Shown: positions 7,348-14,016 of the stretch, piece by piece | Layout of the letters: the number at the start of each line of letters is the position of its first letter | Numbering within the stretch: the stretch's first letter is position 1 | Source: a virus | Direction: 5' to 3' (one strand) | IMG/VR virus record: IMGVR_UViG_3300025132_000290 | Location: 1 to 24,238 of that record | Length of the DNA stretch: 24,238 nucleotides | Notes under the pieces: generated by a model | The model's input: only the letters and a program-made list of their open reading frames with translations | What the model was told of the DNA's origin: nothing | Database searches by the model: none | Program-made: the position numbers and the translations under genes

Positions 7348-8907
7348 TCACCCCGTTGCCCCAACCTGCGCCATCAGGATCTGTTCGATGTACGGCGCAA
7401 GATCAGCTTGCTGTTCAGGCCCAGCCTTCGAATAAACATCCAAGAAATCGCCCAGCTCCATGCCCCCAGGCAGCACCATGCCGCCACTTGGACCGCTCAA
7501 CGAAGCACCAACCTGATCCCGCCGAATGTCTGCATCAAGATTCGCAGCGATCAGCTCCAAAGCCTGATCTTGATCAATGTACCCCGATGAAATGTCAAGG
7601 AACGCATCGCCGAGACCAGCCTCAGTAATCGCATACAACGCATCAGCACTAATCTCGTCACCAAACTGGTAACCCTGCAAAGCGCCCAACGCCGCAGCAC
7701 CAACCTGCAACTTGCGCTGTTCTTCAGCCTCTTTCTCTGCCCGACGTGCAGCCGCCGCAGCAGCAGCCTGCGCTGCCTGCGCCGTCTGAACGTTCAACGA
7801 AGTCAAACCAGCGTCGTACTGCTGCTCCGCAGTTCGTTCCTGATCAGCAATAGCTTGCAACGCCATAGCGTCATCAATCAGACCCTGCTGACGAGCCTGG
7901 TTGATCGTCTGCAACGACGCAGCCAAATCCTGACCAATGCCAAACAACGCTTGCGCCGTAGCCTGATCATTCGCATCAGACGCAAACTGGGCAGCGCTCT
8001 GCGAAATCGCATCCATCTGGTTAACAAAGTTGGCCGACGACATGCTCTGCGAATACAGCATCGCAGTCGTCTCGTTTGTTTCCCGATCAGCAAACTGACC
8101 AGGGTCAATACCCAACGATTCCAGACGTGCAGTAGCAGCGTTAGTATCAACACCAGTCGCACGCAACGCCTCATCAAGCTGAGTACGTTGACGAGCCAAC
8201 TCGTCGCTCTTGCGAGTTTCTCGCTCAAGAGCGCGCTGCTGCTCTTTCTCTTGACGAGTAGCGTTCTGCTCATCCAAGAACGTCTCACGGGCACTAGCAG
8301 TGTCCTGAGCAAACTGCTCCTGACCAGCAATGCCTTGCTCACGCAAATCAGCAAGCTGCTCTACCAGATCTCGCTGCTGCCCAAAGCCTTCTTTCTGAGA
8401 AGCGAGTAGGCGGTCTAGCCCACCTTTCTGCAAGTCGTAGATCGACGGGCCACGAGGAGTGCGAGGTCCAGTAGGCTTATCGTCATCACCTTCGTAAAGA
8501 GGACCGTCGGGTTGTCGCATTCGATCACGAGGATCAATAGCAGACTGCCCCCCAGTTCTCGGAGGCAAACGCCCGTCAGTACGGGGATCAACAGCCGACT
8601 GACCGCCCTGAGGCAGGCCCAGCATGTCTTGCGTGTATTGCGTGGGCCGAAGAGCAGCCTGGGGGTCGTAATTCGCCCTGCCCTGTCTAAGGGCATCCTC
8701 GTAACGAGTTAGCTGATCTCGCCGATCCCGTCGGGTGCTTCCCATAGCAAAGAACGGTTGAGAATCACTAATTGTCTGTTGAAACTCTGTGTCATCAGCC
8801 GCAGGACCAAGCCGCATGTCGACTAGCGCCTGTTGGGCGGCAGTTTCTTCCCGAGCCTTTCGGTCTTGTTCTGCCTGCCGTGCAATATCCAAAGAACTAA
8901 CCATCAT
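7348..8907 (-). CDS. Internal virion-type coiled-coil protein (519 aa)
   Basis: A Gln/Ala-rich, mostly helical protein without a signal peptide. Residues 1-75 are charged helix. Residues 80-155 are low-complexity and carry a repeated GGQSA(V/I)DPR at about 101 and 119. Residues 160-250 and 340-405 are strong coiled-coil candidates (QEKEQQRALERETRKSDELA; an Ala run at about 376-387 followed by RRAEKEAEEQRK). The C-terminal 110 residues look globular. The ATG at 8907 overlaps the upstream stop (ATGA) and is followed directly by a second ATG. Together with the genes on both sides it forms a three-gene set like the ejection-protein cassette of podoviruses. Function is inferred from composition and context only. 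Confidence 0.7.
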   Translation of the reverse strand: MMVSSLDIARQAEQDRKAREETAAQQALVDMRLGPAADDTEFQQTISDSQPFFAMGSTRRDRRDQLTRYEDALRQGRANYDPQAALRPTQYTQDMLGLPQGGQSAVDPRTDGRLPPRTGGQSAIDPRDRMRQPDGPLYEGDDDKPTGPRTPRGPSIYDLQKGGLDRLLASQKEGFGQQRDLVEQLADLREQGIAGQEQFAQDTASARETFLDEQNATRQEKEQQRALERETRKSDELARQRTQLDEALRATGVDTNAATARLESLGIDPGQFADRETNETTAMLYSQSMSSANFVNQMDAISQSAAQFASDANDQATAQALFGIGQDLAASLQTINQARQQGLIDDAMALQAIADQERTAEQQYDAGLTSLNVQTAQAAQAAAAAAARRAEKEAEEQRKLQVGAAALGALQGYQFGDEISADALYAITEAGLGDAFLDISSGYIDQDQALELIAANLDADIRRDQVGASLSGPSGGMVLPGGMELGDFLDVYSKAGPEQQADLAPYIEQILMAQVGATG

Positions 8908-9359
8908 GCACTCCGCATCTGGCTGCCGTACAAGCTCGCCACAAGGTTCTGATAATCAGCAGAAGACAACTGGTCCCGCAAACCAGCCAAATCAGCAATA
9001 TCCAACGTGTCCTGCAACCGTGAACCCGCCACCTGCTGGTTAAAGTCCTCACGCAAACGGTTTCGCATCCGCAACTCGTTCGCAGCCATCTCACGACCGC
9101 CACGGATGTACGAACCGCTATCCAACATCCCTCGGCGGTTAAACGCCCCAGGAAGCTGCCGAAACGCCTGATTAGCCTGACGGCCAATATCGCTTTGAGC
9201 ACGAGTGTAATCGCGACCCATCTGGTCACGATTAAACTGGCGTTGAGCCAAGTTGCGTTGAACGTTCAGACTCGCCTGGTTGTACTCGTTCGCAGAGTTG
9301 GGAGCAGTTTTGCTCATCGACGACGACAAAATGTCTTGATAATTAGATACGTATGCCAT
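8904..9359 (-). CDS. Small internal virion / tail-associated protein (151 aa)
   Basis: A hydrophilic helical protein rich in Arg, Gln and Asn. The central segment (about residues 50-100: QSDIGRQANQAFRQLPGAFN, then RRGMLDSGSY and a following R-rich helix) matches a pattern I associate with small structural proteins that precede the internal virion proteins in marine phages. The ATG at 9359 is preceded by TAGGAG whose flanks form a short hairpin. The stop overlaps the next gene (ATGA). It is the first gene of the unit headed by element D, so it probably works together with the 519- and 1788-aa proteins. No enzyme motif is visible, and the exact place in the particle cannot be read from the sequence. 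Confidence 0.7.
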   Translation of the reverse strand: MAYVSNYQDILSSSMSKTAPNSANEYNQASLNVQRNLAQRQFNRDQMGRDYTRAQSDIGRQANQAFRQLPGAFNRRGMLDSGSYIRGGREMAANELRMRNRLREDFNQQVAGSRLQDTLDIADLAGLRDQLSSADYQNLVASLYGSQMRSA

Positions 9360-9360
9360 G

Positions 9361-9376
9361 TGAAGCTCCTACTTCA
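9361..9376 (-). promoter_or_regulatory. Ribosome site displayed in a hairpin loop
   Basis: On the minus strand TGAAG and CTTCA form a 5-bp stem around a TAGGAG loop, directly upstream of the 151-aa gene's ATG at 9359. The ribosome site would be exposed in the loop. The stem is short, so folding in the cell is uncertain. Confidence 0.35.
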
Positions 9377-9392
9377 TGGCAAGGAATGTCCC
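9365..9392 (-). promoter_or_regulatory. Regulatory element D: GGGACAT-N11-AAGTAGGAGC
   Basis: GGGACAT (9392-9386) begins two bases after the upstream stop (TAG T GGGACAT) and is followed after 11 nt by a TAGGAG block in the same register as the other copies. It heads the ejection/lysin unit. With the element at 18500 it shares an extended 26-nt stretch, 22 positions identical (9386-9411). Confidence 0.55.
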
Positions 9393-9393
9393 A

Positions 9394-9543
9394 CTACTCG
9401 GACGGTTCCTCTTCTGGTTCGGCAGACAACTCAGCAATCTGCTGCATCGCCTTCTGGTTCTGGATAGCAAGAACGCAAATCTCAAGCTCCTTCGGGAACC
9501 GAGACTGCATAAAGTTGACAATTTCTTCGTGAGTTACATTCAT
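9394..9543 (-). CDS. Small acidic hypothetical protein (49 aa)
   Basis: The ATG at 9543 overlaps the stop of the 59-aa membrane protein (ATGA), so I prefer it to the in-frame start at 9582, which would lie inside that gene. The product begins MNVTHEEIVNFMQSRFPKEL. It is a single amphipathic helix candidate (residues 4-40) with an acidic tail EPEEEPSE. It could form a short coiled coil. No family is recognised. It is the last gene of the tail unit, and element D starts at its stop codon. Confidence 0.6.
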   Translation of the reverse strand: MNVTHEEIVNFMQSRFPKELEICVLAIQNQKAMQQIAELSAEPEEEPSE

Positions 9544-9719
9544 GACACTGATCCTAATACAGCAAAGCGACTGAACAGCCACGCACTGATGTAAATACCG
9601 ATCACGCAGTATCCGAGCACATACGCCATGCCTCGGTTGTCAAGCAAAGCTTTGTCGGTGGAGTTGACGAGGTGAAAGAAGCCAGCGGTTACGCCGAGCA
9701 GAATGATGTGGTTAGGCAT
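9540..9719 (-). CDS. Small membrane protein (59 aa), possible lysis accessory
   Basis: A short ORF found by reading: ATG 9719, TGA 9542-9540. It starts MPNHIILLGVTAGFFHLV and has two likely membrane segments, about residues 4-18 and 31-50 (MAYVLGYCVIGIYISAWLF), with a polar stretch NSTDKALLDNRG between. The start overlaps the end of the big fibre gene by 8 bp, and the stop overlaps the 49-aa gene (ATGA), so the reading frame is locked into the operon. Two short membrane segments and a phage tail/lysis context would fit a holin, antiholin or similar protein, but no sequence signature confirms it. Confidence 0.6.
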   Translation of the reverse strand: MPNHIILLGVTAGFFHLVNSTDKALLDNRGMAYVLGYCVIGIYISAWLFSRFAVLGSVS

Positions 9720-12612
9720 CTTCTAACTCAACTACTCGTTGACGCAGGTCTTTGACCGCCAGCACCAGCAGCGACAAGTAGGCGTTGCGGTCGATACCAG
9801 TCAGAACCTGCTCGCCGTCCTCGTTCGTTCCCTTTACTCCCAAGAACGGGCTGATGACATCCATGTCGTCAGCGATAGGGCCGATCTCAGGGTAGTCGGG
9901 AGCGTGGTCACGGGTCCACATCTTTGGCACAACCGAGTCCACCATGTCAGGCGTCAACCACCCTTCAAGGTCTTCTTGAATGCTGAGCTTCTCGGCAGCG
10001 GTAGACGAGTTGCGACGCAGCAAGTAGACGCCAAAGACTGATACCCATTCAGCGTCGTTGCCCGTACCTGTCGGCGGGTCGTAGGCGACAAGTGCTGAAT
10101 CCGTGCCATGCACGTTGATGTGCCCAGTCATAGAAACGGATACGGAACCGCCCCTTGAGAAACCAATCTCGTCAGCGCCGTAACGGTACATGCCCGTGTT
10201 GGTGTCGCTCGTAAACGAATGCGACGGAGCACCTGCTGATCCGTTTGCTGTTCGGATGCCGCCCGCCCAAACATAACCGCCTTCGGTGCCGTTGCCTACA
10301 AAACGTATGACGCCGCCGTTGCCAGTAACGTAGAAACCCGTGTTGGAGTCGCTTTGGAAACTGTAAGCAGGAGCAGAAGTCGATCCGTTGCCTGCTTGAA
10401 AGCCGCCATCGGCACGCAGCAATCGAGGCGTGTAAATGTTCTTTGCGACTTCTTGGTTCAACCGAAGCCAAGTGTTATCTTCGGCTCCAATCGTGCCAAC
10501 AAGCGTTGACCCGTTGTAGATGTTGATGTGGTCGGCAGTACCCGTGTCTTGGCGGTACAGGTTCATTTTGTAGTTGGTACTGGAAGTGCCAACTTGCATG
10601 TTGCCCGCAACATGCAGCGTTGCAGCAGGCGACGTGGTGCCAATACCGAGCCTGCCATCGCTAGTCAGTCGGGCATACTCGGTGCCGTCAACCTTAAAGT
10701 TAATAGACGAGCTAGACGCTTGGTTGTTGTCGTCTGCCTCAATCGACAGGCTTGCGCCGTCACCCAGAATCTCGTGGTAGACGCCAGCGTTGTTGTCGTC
10801 AGTCAGCCTGATTGCAGGAACATTGTCTGCGACTTCCAGCACCCTTTGAGGGTCAATGGTGCCTATGCCGACTCGTTGCGTATCGCCCTTGATACGCACG
10901 GTGTTGGAGTTGCCTGCGCGCAAAGCAAGGTCGTTGCCGATAGCAGCAACAGCAACATGCAAGTTGCTGCCCGACGTGTCGTCCTTCATCCCGACGTAAG
11001 CGCCAGTGTCTGTTGACTCAAACACGGCAACCGTGTCAGCGGTGCCTGAGTTGGCGTGTAGTGTTGCTCCTGGCGCGTCAGTACCAATGCCTACTTTGCC
11101 GTCAGCCAGAACCGTGGCCCGAACACTGTTGTTCGTAAAGAAGAACAGTTTGCCATCAGAAGTCTCGTTCTTGATACGAATGTCGTCGCTGTTGTCAAAA
11201 CCCAGCAAACCCATGCGCCCCGTGTTGCCGTACAACTCAACAGTTGGGCCTTCGGTGTTGCCAGTGCCTTCGTTTTGAAGGCGCATGATGGCGTGATTGT
11301 CGTCCGAAATGTGTAGCGGAACCGAAGGTGATGTGGTGCCAATGCCGACCTGACCATCATCTTGAATAGTCATGCGGCGAGCGCCGTTCGTTACGAACGA
11401 AAGATCGTCGCCATGCACACCAATCCGACGGTCATACCAGTTGCCTGTTGAATTGCTGTCTGAGAAGGCAATCATGCCTTCGGCATCGGTTGACTCGAAA
11501 TGCGCTACCGTGTCTGTAGAGCCAGAAACGTGCAGAAGCGTGTCGGGGGTAGCTGCACCAATACCGACGTTGCCGCCGTCAACCAAACGCATGACGGTAT
11601 CGCCAAGGCCAGCCGACCCGTTGTTCGGCACGGACAAGTCAACGTGGTTGCCAAGCCCGCCCGTAAAGTTAACGTCAATTAACTTCGTGTTGGCTACGCC
11701 AGTCTGGGTAATTTCGTTGCCCCAAGGCTGACTAATAGTGCCTGCAACGGCCAAGCTCGTCAGCGTGCCGACCGAAGTCAACGACGAAGCCGTAACATTC
11801 GAAGCCAGCGTCGAACCGCTCAGGCTCCCTGCAGCGCCGCTGGTGCCCGCTGGCCCTTGTGGGCCTTGCGGGCCAGTAGAACCAGTCGGGCCAGTTGGCC
11901 CGTCCCTCAGAACAAAGTCGAACGTAGCCGCACTGGACGACCCGCTGTTTGTAACAGACGCCGTACCCGAATTTGCAACAGAGCTAATAGAGCCAACCGC
12001 AATCGTTGCAGCAGCACCCGCAGCGCCAGTAGCTCCCTGCGCACCAGTAGCGCCCTGATCGCCCTGTGGTCCTTGAGCGCCAGTTGCACCTTGATTGCCC
12101 TGTGGGCCTTGTGGACCAGTGGGGCCAGTTGCACCAGTAGGACCAGCGGGGCCATCACGCAAAACAAAATCAAACGTAGCAGCGCTAGAACTACCACTGT
12201 TAGTAACGCTCGCAGTTCCAGAATTAACAACAGAACTTGTCGAACCAACAGCAATGGTTGCAGCCGCTCCCGCAGGCCCAGTATTACCCTGCGGTCCTTG
12301 AGCACCCGTAGACCCAGTATTGCCTTGCGGCCCCTGAGCACCCGTAGCTCCCTGGGGGCCAGTCGCACCCGCAGCACCCGCAGCACCTGTACTGCCCTGC
12401 TGAGCCAATGTCTGCCAATGGACGTTGTCGCCAGGAGTGTTGCCCGTCGTGTTCTGACGGGCAACGAACGTTCCACCGCTATGGGTAACCACGTCGCCTG
12501 CCGTGTAGGCAGTCGACGCAGAATACGTTCCCTCATAAACCAGCCCCCCCGAAATGCTAAGCTGCACAAGCGGAGAAACATTCTTGTTGATCTGAAAGTT
12601 GGGTGTACTCAT
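9712..12612 (-). CDS. Tail fibre: collagen-like repeats and S74-type C-terminal chaperone
   Basis: A 966-aa receptor-binding-type fibre. The start ATG 12612 overlaps the previous stop (ATGA). Residues about 24-70 (YEGTYSASTAYTAGDVV, GGTFVARQ, NVHWQTLA) resemble a small carbohydrate-binding module of the chitin-binding type. Three Gly-X-Y blocks follow (about 73-116, 154-200, 239-259), separated by a duplicated 40-residue module. The long middle carries repeated VGIG(T)..P...LHV segments, five of them, and NTG(F/M)Y motifs typical of trimeric beta-structured fibres. The last 100 residues look like the intramolecular chaperone of endosialidase type: RRNSSTAAEK (S870 and K875 in the Ser-x4-Lys arrangement), PEIGPIADDMD, LTGIDRNAYLSLLVLAVKDL. 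In that family the domain trimerises the fibre and cuts itself off. Confidence 0.88.
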   Translation of the reverse strand: MSTPNFQINKNVSPLVQLSISGGLVYEGTYSASTAYTAGDVVTHSGGTFVARQNTTGNTPGDNVHWQTLAQQGSTGAAGAAGATGPQGATGAQGPQGNTGSTGAQGPQGNTGPAGAAATIAVGSTSSVVNSGTASVTNSGSSSAATFDFVLRDGPAGPTGATGPTGPQGPQGNQGATGAQGPQGDQGATGAQGATGAAGAAATIAVGSISSVANSGTASVTNSGSSSAATFDFVLRDGPTGPTGSTGPQGPQGPAGTSGAAGSLSGSTLASNVTASSLTSVGTLTSLAVAGTISQPWGNEITQTGVANTKLIDVNFTGGLGNHVDLSVPNNGSAGLGDTVMRLVDGGNVGIGAATPDTLLHVSGSTDTVAHFESTDAEGMIAFSDSNSTGNWYDRRIGVHGDDLSFVTNGARRMTIQDDGQVGIGTTSPSVPLHISDDNHAIMRLQNEGTGNTEGPTVELYGNTGRMGLLGFDNSDDIRIKNETSDGKLFFFTNNSVRATVLADGKVGIGTDAPGATLHANSGTADTVAVFESTDTGAYVGMKDDTSGSNLHVAVAAIGNDLALRAGNSNTVRIKGDTQRVGIGTIDPQRVLEVADNVPAIRLTDDNNAGVYHEILGDGASLSIEADDNNQASSSSINFKVDGTEYARLTSDGRLGIGTTSPAATLHVAGNMQVGTSSTNYKMNLYRQDTGTADHINIYNGSTLVGTIGAEDNTWLRLNQEVAKNIYTPRLLRADGGFQAGNGSTSAPAYSFQSDSNTGFYVTGNGGVIRFVGNGTEGGYVWAGGIRTANGSAGAPSHSFTSDTNTGMYRYGADEIGFSRGGSVSVSMTGHINVHGTDSALVAYDPPTGTGNDAEWVSVFGVYLLRRNSSTAAEKLSIQEDLEGWLTPDMVDSVVPKMWTRDHAPDYPEIGPIADDMDVISPFLGVKGTNEDGEQVLTGIDRNAYLSLLVLAVKDLRQRVVELEDA
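11896..12015 (-). repeat. Duplicated fibre module, copy 2
   Basis: This 120-bp segment encodes fibre residues 200-239 (AATIAVGSISSVANSG... to LRDGP). It repeats residues 116-155 with 38 of 40 amino acids identical, yet 24 of those 38 codons differ synonymously. Confidence 0.85.
12148..12267 (-). repeat. Duplicated fibre module, copy 1
   Basis: This 120-bp segment encodes fibre residues 116-155, between two Gly-X-Y collagen blocks. It differs from copy 2 by two residues (T/I at 125 and V/A at 129) and by many silent changes, including AGC/TCT serine switches and CGT/AGG. Confidence 0.85.
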
Positions 12613-12830
12613 TGTTCTGCGTGCCACTCCAAATGGTCGTCTTGACGACGACGAACTTCTTTCACGTCATCACGAACCTCACCGATTCGTTCCGAAATGT
12701 CATCCAGCCGTCGTAGACTGTCAGCATGCTGGCTGCTGTTTTCTCGACGGAATCTGGTAGCGAATACGGCAAACAATCCCGTCACTACAGCAGCACCTGT
12801 GCCGCCAAAGATTGCTGCCCACTCAGCCAT
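12609..12830 (-). CDS. Single-span membrane protein with coiled-coil tail
   Basis: A 73-aa protein: one membrane helix at about residues 4-27 (WAAIFGGTGAAVVTGLFAVF), then a basic stop-transfer RFRREN and a charged heptad-like helix (DDISERIGEVRDDVKEVRRR). This layout resembles DUF2746-type and other holin-like proteins of actinobacteriophages. It could also be a membrane anchor or accessory lysis protein. It lies between the two fibre genes, one base after the first fibre's stop, and overlaps the second fibre's start by ATGA. A position inside the fibre cluster is unusual for a holin, and a clear holin candidate exists at 453-653, so the role stays open. Confidence 0.65.
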   Translation of the reverse strand: MAEWAAIFGGTGAAVVTGLFAVFATRFRRENSSQHADSLRRLDDISERIGEVRDDVKEVRRRQDDHLEWHAEQ

Positions 12831-12831
12831 G

Positions 12832-14016
12832 TCATGCCGCCTCTACGGCTTCCATGCGCTCCCGCAAATCCTTGATTGCCAACACCATTAGCGACAGGTA
12901 CGCCGTCTTGTTAATACCAGTCAGAAACTCTTGATAGGTGCCATCTCGGATGTCTGCACCATGCGCTGCAAGAAACGGGCTAATGGCGTCCATGTCTTCA
13001 GCAAGCGGACCGATTTCAGGGTACCCAGGTGAATGAATACGGTTCCACATCTTAGGAACAACCGAGTCAATCATGTCGGCAGTAAGGTGGGTACTGAGGT
13101 CTTCAGTAATGTTTTCCTTTTCAGCGGTCAGCGACGAGTTGCGCTTAAGGACAAAGGTGGCAAAGCCAGTCGCTGCCCACTCAGCGTCATTGCCCGTCCC
13201 AGTTGCGGGGTCTTGAGCGTAGTAGTTGTTTGCGCCCGAAGTCCCAGGAACGTACACGCCATTGTTGATGACCTGAAAAGTGTTAACACCGCCCGCTGTG
13301 AATGCAAGCTGGTCAGTACCAGCCTTATAAATACCTGTATTTTCATCGCTGTCAAACGTCAACGCTGGAGTGCCTACAGACCCGTCAATAATCTTTACGA
13401 CACCGTTAGCATCCAGAACGCCGCCAACAGTCAAGCTGTTTAGTGTGCCAACCGACTCCAACGATGACGTAACTACCGTAGACTTCAACTCAGTGCCGCT
13501 AAGGGTGCCAGCAGCCGCAGTAACAGTAATCGCAGCGGTGCCGTTAAAATCAACGCCGTTGATTGCCCGAGGGGTTGCAAGCTGCGTTGCGTTAGCAGCC
13601 AAAGTAGCCGTTGCAGCGTTGCCCGTGATGTCGCTGCTCGTAAACGCCAGCGTGCCAGTAGCGTTAGGCAACGTAATAACATTGTTGCTGGTTGGGTCTG
13701 TTACCCGCAAAGTAGTGTTGTTGCCGCCCGCACTAGCGCCATCAAACTTCAACGCATCTTGAGTTTGAATGACGCCGTTGATTGTGGTGTTGCCTTGCAA
13801 CGTCGTAGCGCCGCTCAGCGTCGTAGCGCCGCTCAGCGTTGTAGCGCCACTCAACGCAACTGTGCCAGTAGCCTGGAAGTTGGTGTGTGGGTCCGTGCCA
13901 TCCAACACATGAGTAAACTGGGTATCAATGGCAGCGTTGTTAGCGTTTGTTTGTGATGCAACGATCGCAGTACCAGCCGTAAACTCGGTGTAACTAAAGT
14001 TTGTTCCTGTCATCAT
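12832..14016 (-). CDS. Tail fibre with S74-type C-terminal chaperone (394 aa)
   Basis: A shorter paralogue of the 966-aa fibre. The N-terminus (MMTGTNFSYTEFTAGTAI) probably attaches to the tail. Residues about 45-80 carry a (LSGATT)3 repeat and TTLQGNTTING. The middle is Ala/Thr/Asn-rich beta structure with the NTGIYKAGTDQLAFTAGG motif. The last about 104 residues match the larger fibre's end: KRNSSLTAEKENI (S295, K300), MIDSVVPKMW, YPEIGPLAEDMD, LTGINKTAYLSLMVLAIKDL. This is the endosialidase-type (Peptidase_S74) chaperone pattern, in which Ser and Lys act in self-cleavage after trimer assembly. Its start overlaps the nozzle gene stop (ATGA). Two fibres with related ends but different shafts may give two receptor specificities or a branched fibre. 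Confidence 0.85.
   Translation of the reverse strand: MMTGTNFSYTEFTAGTAIVASQTNANNAAIDTQFTHVLDGTDPHTNFQATGTVALSGATTLSGATTLSGATTLQGNTTINGVIQTQDALKFDGASAGGNNTTLRVTDPTSNNVITLPNATGTLAFTSSDITGNAATATLAANATQLATPRAINGVDFNGTAAITVTAAAGTLSGTELKSTVVTSSLESVGTLNSLTVGGVLDANGVVKIIDGSVGTPALTFDSDENTGIYKAGTDQLAFTAGGVNTFQVINNGVYVPGTSGANNYYAQDPATGTGNDAEWAATGFATFVLKRNSSLTAEKENITEDLSTHLTADMIDSVVPKMWNRIHSPGYPEIGPLAEDMDAISPFLAAHGADIRDGTYQEFLTGINKTAYLSLMVLAIKDLRERMEAVEAA
13805..13858 (-). repeat. Three tandem 18-bp repeats (LSGATT)3
   Basis: Three units of 18 bp (13805-13822, 13823-13840, 13841-13858). The first two differ by one base; the third has three further changes. They keep the reading frame of the 394-aa fibre and encode LSGATT-type hexapeptides. 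Unit gain or loss would change shaft length without a frameshift. Confidence 0.8.

Noticed and set aside
12060-12400. Collagen-like Gly-X-Y repeats as a eukaryotic contaminant
   Set aside because: Such repeats are common in phage fibres, and the rest of the gene (S74-type end, operon overlaps) is phage-like.
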